From positions 1,535,730,782 to 1,535,794,781 of the forward strand of contig NC_090444.1 in NCBI RefSeq assembly GCF_031143425.1: DNA of 64,000 bases, in the 5' to 3' direction. The notes beneath the pieces were generated by a model, which was given only the letters and a program-made list of their open reading frames with translations, did not search any database and was not told where the DNA came from. How positions within the stretch are numbered: the first letter of the stretch is position 1; each line of letters starts with the position of its first letter. A program made the position numbers and the translations under genes. Source of the stretch: Pleurodeles waltl (lineage: Eukaryota > Chordata > Amphibia > Caudata > Salamandridae). Positions 31,400-44,129 of this stretch are shown here, piece after piece.

Positions 31400-31855
31400 T
31401 CTTTCGACTGGATGTTGGCAGGGGCGTCTCCTTTGCAATGGCGAAGGAGTGTTGCCTCCCTGACTAAGTCAGGAGATGAAAAATAAAACAATATTTCTTT
31501 ATCATTTTATCTTTCAGCTGCTGGCTCAGCCAGAAGCATGTGAAGGGAGGGTGCAGGCTGGGCCACAGGAGGTGGTAGGGGGGAGGAGAAGAGAGTGCAC
31601 CTAAGTGTATATGTGTGTTTGACCGGCCATCATAGGCCAGCCAAACACACATGCGCACCTAGATTTCTCCAACCCAGCTGTGTTGAACAGCTGGGCTGGA
31701 GAAACTGCACAGACCCCAGTGCAGTGTCTGAACAGCAGTTCAACCTGCTCAAACCAATCCTGACTCTGCTTTCATGCTAGGTTTAACATGAAAGCAGTGC
31801 TAGGATTGCTGGGGAGCCTTTGCTGGTGTCCCAGTGAATGCTGGGACATCAGAAG
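31400..31855 (+). repeat. Second type of hairpin-rich element
   Basis: Inverted repeats follow one another: CTCCTT/AAGGAG near 31,429-31,448, CTGACT/AGTCAG near 31,460-31,472, ATGTGTGTTTG (31611-31621)/CAAACACACAT (31642-31652), an 18-bp stem with one mismatch (31664-31681/31687-31704), ACTGCAC (31704-31710)/GTGCAGT (31719-31725), CTGCTTTCATG (31766-31776)/CATGAAAGCAG (31787-31797) and TGTCCCAG (31827-31834)/CTGGGACA (31841-31848). Sequence is unrelated to the flanking hairpin-chain copies. Ends were not determined. No gene. Confidence 0.6.
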
Positions 31856-32295
31856 AAGAGGAGCGAGGCGGCAGCAATGGGAAGAGGTACGTTTTTTTAA
31901 ATTATTTTTTTATTACCACCATCTGTCCCCGTCCCTAAACCCATTGAGATTTGCTGTGGCCGGCACTGGATGTTGGTCAGTGGTATGCCGTTGTGTCTTT
32001 TTCACATTTCTGTTGATATTAGTTGTAATGTTATTGAAGCTAAACATTTGTTCACTAATTTCTCCCACTTCATGTAAATGAAATAATGTAACTTCTTGTT
32101 CTGTTTACTTCTGGCCTAGTGACATTTATTTTTTAATTTTAGACTTGCACCTGTCATCAAAGAGTCATGATGGTTCTATTATAATATATTAACTCTTCCC
32201 CAAAGTAGAGATACTATAGATTTTAAAAGCCCACTTTGGCTATGTGATTTGCACAACATGTGAGATTCCTGGGGAAAAAGTTATCACAGCACATA

Positions 32296-32922
32296 GGGGG
32301 TCATTCTGACCCTGGCGGTAAAATCCGCAAGGGCCAACGACCGCGGGAGCACCGCCAACAGGCTGGCGGTGCTCCCATGGGCATTCTGACCGCGGCGGTA
32401 CAGCCGCGGTCAGAAACGGAAAACTGGCGGTGTACCGCCGGTTTCCTGCTGCCCTGGGGAATCCTCCATGGCAGCAGCTTGCTGCGCCGCCATGGGGATT
32501 CCGAGCCCCATACCGCCATCCTGTTCCTGGCGGTTTTGGCCGCCAGGAAGAGAATGGCGGTATGGGGTGTCGTGGGGCCCCTGGGGGCCCCTGCAGTGCC
32601 CATGCCAATGGCATGGGCACTGCAGGGGCCCCCGTAACAGGGCCCCACAAAGATTTTCAGTGTCTGCCATGCAGACACTGAAAATCGCGACGGGCGCAAC
32701 TGCACCCGTCGCACCCCTTCCACTCCGCCGGCTCCATTCGGAGCCGGCATCCTGATGGAAGGGTGTTTCCCGCTGGGCTGGCGGGCGGCCTTCTGGCGGT
32801 CGCCCGCCAGCCCAGCGGGAAACCCAGAATACCCGCAGCGGTCTTTTGACCGCGCAGCGGTATTCTGGCGGGCCCCGCCAGGCCGGCGGCTACCGCCGCC
32901 GGCCGGGGTCAGAATGACCCCC
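32296..32922 (+). mobile_element. Hairpin-chain Harbinger-like MITE, copy 3 (627 bp)
   Basis: Ends GGGGGTCATTCTGAC (32296-32310) and GTCAGAATGACCCCC (32908-32922) are perfect inverted repeats, flanked by ATA on both sides (32293-32295, 32923-32925). The internal order of hairpins matches copies 1 and 2: GGGAGCACCGCC arm, TTCTGACCGCGGC arm, the GGAATCCTCCATGG arm, the long CCCCATACCGCC arm with two mismatches, a 24-bp stem near 32,584-32,634, the 16-bp stem 32652-32667/32671-32686, the GCGACGGG arm and a 26-bp arm near 32,765-32,822. The 3' end adds GGCCGGCGGC/GCCGCCGGCC. No protein coding. Confidence 0.92.
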
Positions 32923-33268
32923 ATAGTCTTTTCAGTTTAATTTTGGCTGGTTTGTGGAACAATGCTTTTTGAAGTAAGTAATTGATCCTGTTGCTCCTCA
33001 AAATTAACTTGTTTCTGTCGTACCCACTTCCTTCCTCTCTGACTGCCTTTTCTTAGTGGCACTAGATGAATTGTGTCAGCCTTACCTTACAAGATTGTTG
33101 TGATCCTTTCTCATCCATTTTAATAAACAAACAAGAACACAAATCTACTCCACACCACATAATTCCACCTACACAGTTCCAAAACTAACAATTCCAATCC
33201 ATATAATTCTACTCTACACCACATACATCCACTCCACTCCAAACCAAAACACATGGGCAAAAGACATT

Positions 33269-33439
33269 GGGCCTGATTACGACTTTGGTGGAGGGGATTA
33301 CTCTGCCCCAAATGTGACAGATATCCCACCCGCCGTATTACGAGTTCCTTAGGATATAATGGACTCATAATTCGGCGGGCAGGATATCCATCCCATTTGG
33401 GACGGAGTCAGCCCGTTTGCCAAAGTCGTAATCAGGCCC
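33269..33439. mobile_element. 171-bp palindromic Harbinger-like MITE
   Basis: It starts GGGCCTGATTACGACTTTGG and ends CCAAAGTCGTAATCAGGCCC, with further pairing inward (CCCGCCGTATTACGAGT arm against ACTCATAATTCGGCGGG). Flanks are ATT on both sides (33266-33268, 33440-33442), a 3-bp target duplication. The centre (GAGTTCC..AGGATATAATGG) is the reverse complement of the centre of the 12,355 element, so both belong to one family inserted in opposite orientations. No gene. Confidence 0.88.
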
Positions 33440-33442
33440 ATT

Positions 33443-35440
33443 GTCATTTACAACGCCAAAAGCTCTAATTCTTGTAGTTGCGAGACCGATTACATTGCAA
33501 AGTCTCATTTGTGCTGTCTCAAATTTACAGAATGGGTGAATTAGCAAATATATTTAAACACTGCTTCATTCAAATGTATTTTGAGTAAATGAATTACTTC
33601 TGAGCGCCCGAAGATCAATGTGCGGTTTGTTAAGGCAATATATACCTCATATGTGATTCTCGAAGAATCAGATTGGATGAAGCAGACAAAAGGTTTGTTA
33701 TCTATCTCTATAGTTGTTGATTTGAGACATCACTCAAGTGCATGCGCAAAAGGACGCCCATAAAGCTGTGAAATGACACTCCACACCGATGATTTACATT
33801 TTGGTAGTTTTATATTACTGTGTACATGGCCGTTCTCACAGCGCCTGCTCTCCTGCAGAGAAGATGTCGAAATGCACAGCTTTCTATTAATTATAGGATC
33901 GGCCTATTCTCAGGGGGCAAGGACTTGCATGAGCAGCTGAGCCAGGAGCATGTTTGATATGGATCTGTGACTCTCAGTGTCACACCTGTTTTGTTCGCTG
34001 CTCATGCCTCGCGTTCATGGATTGCCCTTGCCCTCTAGGGATCTCTGCTCCTTTTTGCTTTCATTTGGGCGAGAAGCAATACTTTCAGTGTCAGAGTTAT
34101 TGAACATGCTGCAAAATGCTGAAAACTGTTTGACTGCTCAGGTCTCAATCATTGTTTGTATAGCACCTCCTCTTTTCTCCCCCCAGTGTGTCCGAGACGT
34201 AAGCAAGAACTGGCAACCAAATTTCCGTGGCAGTCCCCTGATCCCCCTTCTGAGCATGATATCCCATCACCACTATATCGCAGCCCTCGGTGGAGAAATG
34301 TAATGGCGGCCGTTTTATAATAACAATCTTACTTGGCTGCTTATTGACTCCTACAGCTCAGGCCAAGGAAAGCCTTTCACTTATTGAATCTATTCCTGGC
34401 ACTGTGAATTGTAAATCCACAAGGGCGAAACCTCATCTGATTCACTTGGTGAATCTCGATAGGCCTTGAAACCTATTTCAGTTTCACAGGTTAGTGGGCT
34501 CTGGAACGATAAAAAAGTATCCTTAGAACAATTTGTATTTAGTGGTCTGGTTCTGGACATGGAATGCAGGGTGTAACTAAACATGTGTGGCCTGAATTCC
34601 TGTCTCAGTGTAGTTGTACTTTGCATCAAAGGTGACAATCCAAATGCAGTGTTCTTAAAATGATTATTGTGAGCAGCTTAGGTGCTGAGAAACAGGTATG
34701 GCGGTGGCATTGTATACTGTAAGAGATAATTGCAGGGTTTTCGCTCTAGGCGGGATTTTCAATGTTCGTATTCCTTTTTATTGTTTAAATGGCGACCTTT
34801 ATGCTGCGAAACACATTTTTAACCATGTTTTCAGGGTCAGATTCTACTCCAGTGAACAGTAACGCGATAAGTTTCTATTGTTCTCTTTTCAATTGGTTTT
34901 AACTAACCACAAATACCAAGTTAACTTTGAACTTGCAATTTAATTTCCCTAGCTACAGAGTCACTGATCTATGTATCACTATCGCTACAATGTAAAACAT
35001 TTCAATTTGAAATGCTGTGGCTGTTAAATAAAATAAAGGAACCAATACCATGCTATAAATCACAACTTAGCACAAGTCGTTTTAGTGGGAAATCCTTCAA
35101 ACACCAACTATAGGTGCGGGAAATGCGCACAAATTCTATATAAAAACCATTTACGAAGAACCCTTCTCACCCAACAGATTGGAAAGGTCAAGAATGCAGC
35201 CACATTGTTTGGGCAATGAGAGGACATCATTAAGCAAAATTGCAGATTAACTAGTACAATGATATCTCAGTGACAATATTACACAGTACCTTTGGCCGCT
35301 ATCAACATATGTAAACCTACTTACTTTATTGCATCTGCTCTCTGGCTCCTTCCAAAGCACATGTGCACCAGCAGGTAATATTTCACAACCTGCATTAACT
35401 GCATTTCTACCACATGTTTAGGAAGAAACCATGATGTTAA
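33443..35440. other. Unannotated interval
   Basis: No gene, transposon domain or tandem repeat was recognised. The open frame at 33977-34303 (108 codons) has an ordinary composition but matches nothing I recognise, and no splice or promoter context supports it. Confidence 0.45.
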
Positions 35441-35444
35441 CGGA

Positions 35445-37430
35445 GACAGGGTGGAAAAGTGCCTTTTTTGGCATGATCACCCCCATTTTCTTTGGACTGG
35501 TGCTGCTGGTTTGTGGATGCGCTTGTAGGAAGTTACAGTTGTCTCCCAAGTAACTCCATTAAAGTAAATTCCGGACACAAAGTTGTGGGGAAAAATGCTA
35601 TATTTAATAACGGGTCCACGACAGGCACAGACACGTACAAACGGGACGAAGACCCAAGTGCGAAAGCCTGCCCGGAGATCTAGAACCTAAACAAGGTTCC
35701 ACCTGCTTAACGATAAAAGAACTTAGGAATAACAAAAGTAAACATAGTGCTATAGTACAATAAAACGTTACCTAGTAATTATAACAATGTACGCATACAC
35801 ATATGTAAAATATAACATTATACGTGCTACACATACACGCATATACTACAGCTCTGCATTGGAATCTGCTAATTAGTCCCTAGAGCTGGTGCTCTGATCT
35901 GTAAAATATGGTAAAACTGGCAAACTCCTAACTGTCATACTTAACTTTCCTGTAACACAATACTATAGGGTGCCGAAGAGCACACATGGGATGTAAAATT
36001 AAATGTCACCTGTTGACTGCAGCACTTATTGTGCCATTCACCAGTGTGACAGGGAAAATATAGTTTATGGTGTACCAGTGTAGTCTAACTGCTACAGTTT
36101 AAACCTGCTGTCTAACCTGCAAAAATAATCCTTTTTGATCGGGAAGACCTCTCCTTTATCTATTAAAGAATCACCCCACACATGCTTTGTAGCCAACCCA
36201 CAAGGTAGAGTGCATGAAATTTTAAAGTGGGACATGTAGAAATGTAATGTTACGATGTACCTACGTTGACAATGCCCCAAACACTATTTTCACAGTGGAA
36301 GGCTCTGACTGTCCTATGAGGAATATTAGAGTACTGATTGAATATTAATTCTGCTATCTAGGGCTTGTTACAAGCTAGAAAATCTGATCAACCACTATTT
36401 TTAATATATATTAAAAATGCAATTTAAAGGTCAATTTAGATTTCTAATAAATATTTAGAAAAGTAATTTTTAGAACACTACTTTTTCTCTTCCTGAAGCT
36501 CCTACAGGCATTAGCCTGCTAGCAGCTACCCTGCCTTAAGTTGACCTTAATGAGGCGTGAAAACTGCTCCCAGAGCAGTAACAATGGCCTTTGTGTAGGG
36601 AGTTTTTTTTCTACTTGTAAGCAGACCAATCATGTCCCAGGGACTTCATTAACATGAAAAGGGCCTGCTGTTTCATAAATAAATTTAAGGGGGATCTGGG
36701 CGATGCAAACCTTTGCTCCCCCAGCCAGACTGCCCCAATCACAGGGGGTAGGAAATTACACACCCCAACCCCCAAACTAGCTTTGAGTGACCACAAAGGT
36801 AGGGACTACTCACTTGCATGGCCACACCTCTGGGTGGACACACAGGATCTGCACAAAGGAGAACGGGTTTTCCCATCTTGGATTTTAGGGGTATGTTGAA
36901 AATGTGGGATTTTTTGCACTAGGGCAAACTTGAACTGCTGAAAGCCCGCATTGGTTAGGGAGTAGCCAGACGTCACCACCAACTAGCTAGTGCCACCCTT
37001 AATTGTGGTACTTCAAGGCACCCTCCTCAAATCACTTTCTGGACCTGCAGAAGATCAGAAGAGGACTGAACCTGCTATCTGTGACCTGAGAGGCACCCTA
37101 AAGGACGGGGACTTGCTCCCTCTTTCAACCTGGACAAAGAATTGGACTCCAAGACTTAACTCCTGTGTGGCTACTGGAACACAAGATGCTGCAGGGGACC
37201 TTATTTCTAAGGTGACCAGTTGGCCAGTACCAACTGAACCTTGCTGGTGGCCTCTGCTGGTAAGAGCTCTAGCCCCTAAGTACTATCTCTGAGGTCCTGG
37301 GAGCACTAGATGTGACCCAGAGGAGTTACTCCAGAAACCCTGAAAAGTTGGGACAAAGAACATTCTTGGACTTTCAGGATCTCTGGAGCTGTTAGTGGGA
37401 CAGTGCAGCAAAGGTGTCTGAATTCAATAT
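35445..37430 (+). repeat. Family R repeat copy (plus, interrupted and truncated)
   Basis: Family landmarks in order: CCTTTTTTGGCATGATCACCCCC at 35,462-35,484; TCTGCTAATTAGTCCCTAGAG and GGTGCTCTGATCTGTAAAAT at 35,866-35,909; CTTAATGAGGCGTGAA at 36,547-36,562 (cf. CTTGATGAGGTGTGAA at 11,110); GGCCACACCTCTGGGTGG at 36,820-36,837 (cf. GCCACACCAGTGGGTGG at 11,350); and GGACCTGCAGAAGA...GGACTGAACCTGC near 37,041-37,075. About 340 bp between the first two landmarks (35,505-35,840) are foreign, perhaps an insertion. The copy ends near 37,430 before any CpG-rich core. No protein coding. Confidence 0.55.
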
Positions 37431-40400
37431 AACTTTGTCAGATCCAGCTAATAGACATACATTAAACATATGGGCACATGAAACCAAGGAATGCAGACAT
37501 CCGATGCCATTCATCGTGTGTAATCCATTTTTCCCCTATGACACAGGTGACCAGGGGTATTCATTGAGACCATGATTGATGGCACCATCCAACCATTTAC
37601 CAATCAGCCTGGAGAAGCATTCAAGATTGTACCAAAGAAGAAATACATTATAATAAAACAATGTTTTGGCATTAAAAAAATCGAGATTGTAGACCTGTTT
37701 GGCTATAGATTACAATACAGACCAAAATATTTTTTATAATATTGATGACAGTTGCATTTTACACAGGACAATGTGGAATGCACCTTGATGAGTACAGAGA
37801 AAATTATGGATACCAACTGAATGATGATGATGCCTGCAGAATGCAAAACTACTATGAACACATAATTGCAATGTCAATCGATAAGAAAAAGAAAAGTACC
37901 TAATAATTTAAAAACAGTTTTGTTGCAATCCTTCGAAAATACCATCCTATAGCATTATTTCAAGAGTCAGTGTTAAGTTCTTTTTAGTAATTGTCCTACA
38001 TCTTCAGTTTCTGAACTGTTGCCCTTCTGTTCAGAATTAATATTGAAGACATTCTGGAAGGTAAGACAGACATCTCATCTGGCACTGGGGTGAAAGACAG
38101 GCACTAAAATAGTCAGGAGGACAGAGATTCATTGATGGCAGCTATTGTGCCAAACTGTGATGAAAGAGAAGAGGTGGTGCTACATTTTATTTTCCCATTT
38201 ACTTGATATCCATTATAATGTACTGTAGCATTAAAGCTGTGGCCGTAGCATCTTCCACAGCATCTCAAAGATGTAGTATGCTTAGTGTAAAAAGAAGCAA
38301 TTGGAAAAAGTGACTAGTGTTATGAAAAAACATGATTTGTTGCACAATTAACATATATAGTATTTGCGTACCCTGTGGACATATTTTTGGAAAAATATAA
38401 GATACTATTATATATGTAGGCATGTGAAATGAAATTTGCAATATGCATTGATGCAGTTATACTTTATTACTGTTTTGCATACATACGAATAATGCACATG
38501 CATAAATAAATGTGTGTGGCGGAAAGTTCCTGATTATGATTCATAGAATAAGGCTCAGTGGACATTCTGCCCACAGAATTATACTTTTGCAGACAATTGC
38601 AAGCTTTGTAGATTACCCTTTGCTTCACATCTGCAGTTACTTATAGATCACATGCATTCCTTGATGGTTACTCAGGAAATGTTGAACACCCAAAAACATT
38701 TAGGCTGGTGGGTAATTCCAACAGTTATGCCTGTTTTCGCACTCTGGAAATGTCCGCCTGCATAAATCAGGTTTAAATCCTTTTGAAGAGTTGGATAGGA
38801 GTGTGTATCGATTGATTTTTCATGGGGGTGTAGGTGAAGTATTGGGGAACATTTTTCCTTTTCTACTACATGAACAGTCCACTGGGGTATCTAAGCATCT
38901 TGTCTTCAGTACCTGCCAAAGATCTACAATTTATGCAGATTGTCATGGATTACTCACTGGGGTTCTTTGAATTCCATGAAAGTAGTTGCTTTCCATCCAT
39001 CAAAGTCTAATGATGGGTAGATTTACAAATTTTATGGGATTGTGGCAGATTATTTTGGTTGAATATTTCAGTTTGAGCTTTTCTTTACAAGTGCAGTTCC
39101 CTTCTCACTCACAGCAAACACATATGTTGTTTTGGTACAGTTTGAACATTTTTACAATATTTACTTTTCCACAAAGGCATACATCCTGCAGTCAGATAAA
39201 ACAATATAAGTTTGAGAGACTTCTTGCTGCTTAAGCATACATTCAAAATTATAGTGCCCCCCATGCTTCTATTCTCCATTATATGGTGTTGCCATCTACA
39301 ACTCTAAATGCAACTTTGGACCTGGATGTTAAAATGCTTGTTCAGGAAATAGGTAAACACCAGAAGTCAACATTCTTTTTGCAAACTTGGCAATTGTCTC
39401 ACCATGCTCCTCGTTTAAAAAAAAACTTTCCTTCTTTGGCAGGATAAGAGCTGTAAAGTACACTGAGTAAACCATTTTGAAATGTTTGTGATGGGAAATG
39501 TGTTAAAGTAGGATTGAGGAAACAAAGCAAAATGATTTAGTTCAATTAAACCATAATCTTAGTTAATTCAGGATTGATCAAAAGGTATTCATAAATATGC
39601 ACCATACAATTTGCCACTTAACATCAATAAATATTTGCTGCTACCACTCAGTATTAGCGAGGAAACATCACTTACCAAATTCTGTTGACATAACCAGTAA
39701 AACTGCTGGAACTTCTGAGACATAAGAAGCTGGCCACTTCCCACTGCACTGCGGATTTTACCTAGAACTGAACAGATGAAAAGGTCTTGACAACCAGGAG
39801 ACTTTATGTTTTGGCAATGCAAATCTATTCAGTCATTTCATATTAGCAAAGAACATTGTGATGAATCAATCCATTGACTTTTTAAAATATAATTCAGGCT
39901 ATACTGAGGTTCATTAAAATACAACACTAAAGCATGTAACAATGAAGCAGAAAAATGACTGCTTTACAAAAGATTGTGTAAAGCAGCTGACATTTCTGTG
40001 AACACAGAATATTCTAAAAGTGCACACGCACCTAAAGCCCAGGTTGAACAACTTACTACCTTTTTTTATTACCATCTCTGCAGAAAATCGGATGATTTTT
40101 CCTGGCAGGAATTATTTAAAATCTTTGGTGACTATTGGGAACTGTTGATCCCGTATCCGAGGCAGTCAAGCACAGGCTACACATAGTGTGATGCTACTTC
40201 CTGAAACACAGTACAGCTATCATGAATACCTTAACCCTGACACTGAAGATCAAATTTGATTTATTCAGAGCCGCAAATAGATTTTTTTTTTTTTTTTTGC
40301 TTAACTATTTGGAAATCCTTCGCTCTTTTTTTAATTACTGTGTTATTGTTAATATTGTAATTATGTTTGTTAACCTAGGGATTCAAAATTTATGTAAGTC

Positions 40401-43400
40401 ATAGCTGCAGACCAGATCTAGGAGAACACCTAATAAAAGGGATCCAGTAGAGATTTAATTCCTCAACATAGAAGATCGTCAAATAAGCAATTAATGAAGT
40501 GGGACGATGGGCATCCAATCCGTTCATTTTATTGTACTTATTGTCTGTATTTGGAAATGAGCCTCAAGTGCTGTCTATTGATAAAATATCTCCCCTCTCT
40601 GATCTCCCCTCTCTCATATATTTCTAAATGTATGTATCAACCCATTGACAGAAATTCTGAGATAACACAATGAGCACAATCTGTTTATGATTCCTGGCTT
40701 TTTGTACACATAAATGAGAAGACAATCCATTTTAGACACCAGCCGAAATTCTGACAGCAATCAAACTGAAATCCTTAATTTAGATTCAACAATCCCTGCA
40801 ATATATATATTTCAGTGATCCACTTCATTAGGCCTACCTCCACCAGCTAGTTTGGCTATGAACATAATTCTGATGTATTATGCTTCAGCTGTGTAGAGAA
40901 CTGGAAGGCAGTAAAGTAAGTAAGCAAAACCAACTTACATGGTATGGTAGTCTGTACCCCTACTTTGGTACGAAAAAGTAGACATACTCGCCTTCATTGA
41001 AGATCTAGTGCCTACAAATGACCTCTAGAATTCTACATACCAAGAATCAAGAAGTGGGTTGTGTAATTTCAGTTGTTAAATAATTAAATAGTAGAGTAAG
41101 TTAAACTATGTGTGTGCAGACTGCTGCAGAACCTAGTGAGAGAAGGAAGATGGCCTAATACAAACAGTTATTTTGATATGTGCCACCCCGAGCAGAAGAT
41201 AAACAAACTGAGCACTTTCCTCACTTTGTATTTTCTTTCCTCACTTTGTATTTTTTCTGCACTGTAAAGACACACTTTCATCATCGTAGGGTCGGTGGGA
41301 GTAAACCCCTCCATCATAAGACACCTAGGAAAACACAGGATGTTCCCCTCTACCAGGCTTAGCCAGGCAGAGTGGGGGGTGGTTCTCAGTCACCACCTGC
41401 CAATCCACTAAGTCAAGTTCTAATTTGGGCAATGAATTCTGCTTTCCACGTAAGAGGTCATTATATAGAGTGGGGTGGGGAAAAGGGGCAAATTAGGCGA
41501 GCATCTATAAATGGTGTGATGACTACTGTGTTAAAAGCAGTGCTTCTGGGTTTAAAAAGCTTGTTATGTTCCAAACAAATTACTTCCTTTCGATGGTTTT
41601 GTTTGTACCTAAAAATGAAACATATTTGTGATTTAAAAATCAGTGCTGAATTTGAATCCAAATGGCTCTGTCAAAGTTTTTGTTAACAAGTCTTCAAAGG
41701 AAGAAGGCAGCTACTAATGTAGCAAATTCACTGATTGAGTAAATCAAATCGACAGCCAAAATGAACATAGTTGGTTTAGGAGTGCAATAATGAAATAAAC
41801 AGCAAGGGTAGGGAGAGAGTTCAACTCGGAGATGTTCTATCTTACATACACTGTTGATAAAAACGTCCAAGATTGAGAAGAGAAAAAGGTAAAATCTCAC
41901 TGATTAGCAAAAAATGTAAACATCACCTCATTGACCCTTCTATACAGATTCAAAATCAATGGCAACATTGAAAAATATTTCTCCTCTGTGGAAGAATCTA
42001 GAATACGATGTCAGTAAAAAGAAGATGCCACTGGTGGCGGGGTGTGTGACTGCAACCTCGAACACTGAAAGGCTCTGACCAATACAACATTTTTGGAAAA
42101 GAGAGGTAACAGGAACATACATATAAATTCATGGTTCCTGCAAGATAAGAGTGGATGTGGGGATGAAGCGTTAGAACTTCTGTTAAATGGAGATAATGCT
42201 ACAGTCAGATGTAGTGCACGGAGTAACGTTGACTGACTTTTGACAGGCACAAGGCCAGGAGTAGAAATAAACAAAGTGCATAGCAGCCTAGAGGGATCAT
42301 GCAGGTTGTTATCCTCTGGACAGAGGTAATGTTGCCCTCAAGGAAGATGGGTACTGGTTTAATCACTGGATCTAAGTAGATGGGCTGGTTTGGGGAAACC
42401 AATAGGAGACCTTACCTCCCTCCAGAATTGTGAAAAATATATATTTTTTCTTTGGTCCTCGTATTTTTATCTCTCTTTGCAGTGCTTTGTGCACGTGGAA
42501 ATTGCCCAGTAGGAACGTTAGGAAGATAGCAATGGCTGTGGCAGTTTCTATGTTTTTATCAATGTGTTTGACACTGAATTTTATTTGCTGCCTCTATTTT
42601 CTGGTGAAAGTGAAATAAACTATTTAGTACTAAGAAGATGTTGTTTTTCAACCAATTGCTTCCGCCAGTATTTGAGAATCCCCTGCGGAAATTTGCCATG
42701 TGCTAGGAGCATCAAGGGGATTTTCTTAATTGACTATTGTTATGTACTTCAGGGGACAATTGTAATAATTATCAAATTGTGAAGGAAACTGTAGTAAGTA
42801 TTTTTAGGGATTATGTTAACTAATTCTAATTATTCAAACAGAATTATCAGAAAATTAGAGAGACTGGCACAATAAAACAAAATGACAGCAGGAACACAAT
42901 ACAGCATTGCATTGAGAATGAGGTACAGTATGTTATTGTTGTACTGAGATTTGCAAAGGTCAAAGCACTGTACAGAACGTGCACATTATACGTTGCAAAT
43001 GACTAAGGTACTAACAATCTTAATGTAACATTGAGGAAATGTGTGTGAAAAAGCTCAGCAAAGATAACACACTTTAGGAGCTCATTCTTAGACAAGTTTG
43101 CTTAGCACTACAATCAGCGGCAGCTCCTCCGCTATGATGTACGTTACTATATGGTATGGCCTTGAAAACATACTGCTTTTCCTAATTTACTAACTTAATA
43201 TTTAGATTTTATGGAGCACTCCCATTAAAGGGAAAATACAATATTAGAGTGACAAAGAATTTAGAATGCAAAGCCAATAGGTTTAACATTTGTACAAAGG
43301 AATTCTGGCATTGTCATTGTGTGTTTGTGAAGTGGGAAACAAGTACAGACAAACGCATTTAGAAAGTGGATGCTTCACAGAGAATATTTGTTTTCTTTTC

Positions 43401-44125
43401 TGTTGCATTTTTTAGAAGCTTTTGTCAGAGCTTACTGTTCAGTGCTATTGTGCTGCTCACTGACTGTAAAATAGTCTATCATGCACTACAAAGGTTGTAA
43501 AAGGACACACCAAAAAGTTAATAGAAAAACAGTGAGACTGAAATGGCTCGTGTAGATTGAGCCAAGCTGTCTTTGACCATCTCCCAAGCCAATGCTAAAG
43601 GTTCCAAAGAAAAAAACAACACCATAAAGCATACATAGAATATACTACGTTTTCATGAATGGCACATGTTTCTTACATGTAAAACCTAAAAAATGATACA
43701 AGTAGTATGAGTGATGTTAGTAATCTCAACTATTTGTCGGAAGGCTATTTTTCATATACTAGCTATGTCTGACATCCCCCTCCCCAGCTCTCACCATGTC
43801 TCATAGCCTAGACATTCTAACCAGTCCATTTGCTTATGAGCCAGGTTTAGCAAATTTCTGATTACATTCTAAATTGTCTGTGACTGCAATTGCTCTATAT
43901 AATATGCAAATTACATCAGGCAATATTTAAATCCTCATATTTTCCAAGTTTAAACACACTTTCATAAAATTTCAACATGCAGTGGCACTGCATTTCATTC
44001 ATAAGCACATTTGTAAGTGGAATTTAGTCTAGATGCAATGGGGCCTTTTCACAAACTGCATTTTGCAGTACATTTAGTAGAACTACAGTAGTATTAATAA
44101 TACATTGCTTATCACTAACTTACAG
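37431..44125. other. Unannotated AT-rich interval
   Basis: This is the longest stretch in which I recognise nothing: no domain, terminal repeat or sizeable array. Minor items are a T-run at about 40,280-40,298 and a 20-21 bp duplication (TTTCCTCACTTTGTATTTTC) at about 41,215-41,256. Open frames are short and without family motifs. It may hold old diverged repeats beyond recognition by eye, or ordinary intergenic DNA. Confidence 0.5.
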
Positions 44126-44129
44126 GAGG

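Noticed and set aside
33977..34303. 108-codon frame as a host exon
   Set aside because: No recognisable domain; flanks do not give a clear exon and no neighbouring exon was found. Cannot be supported.
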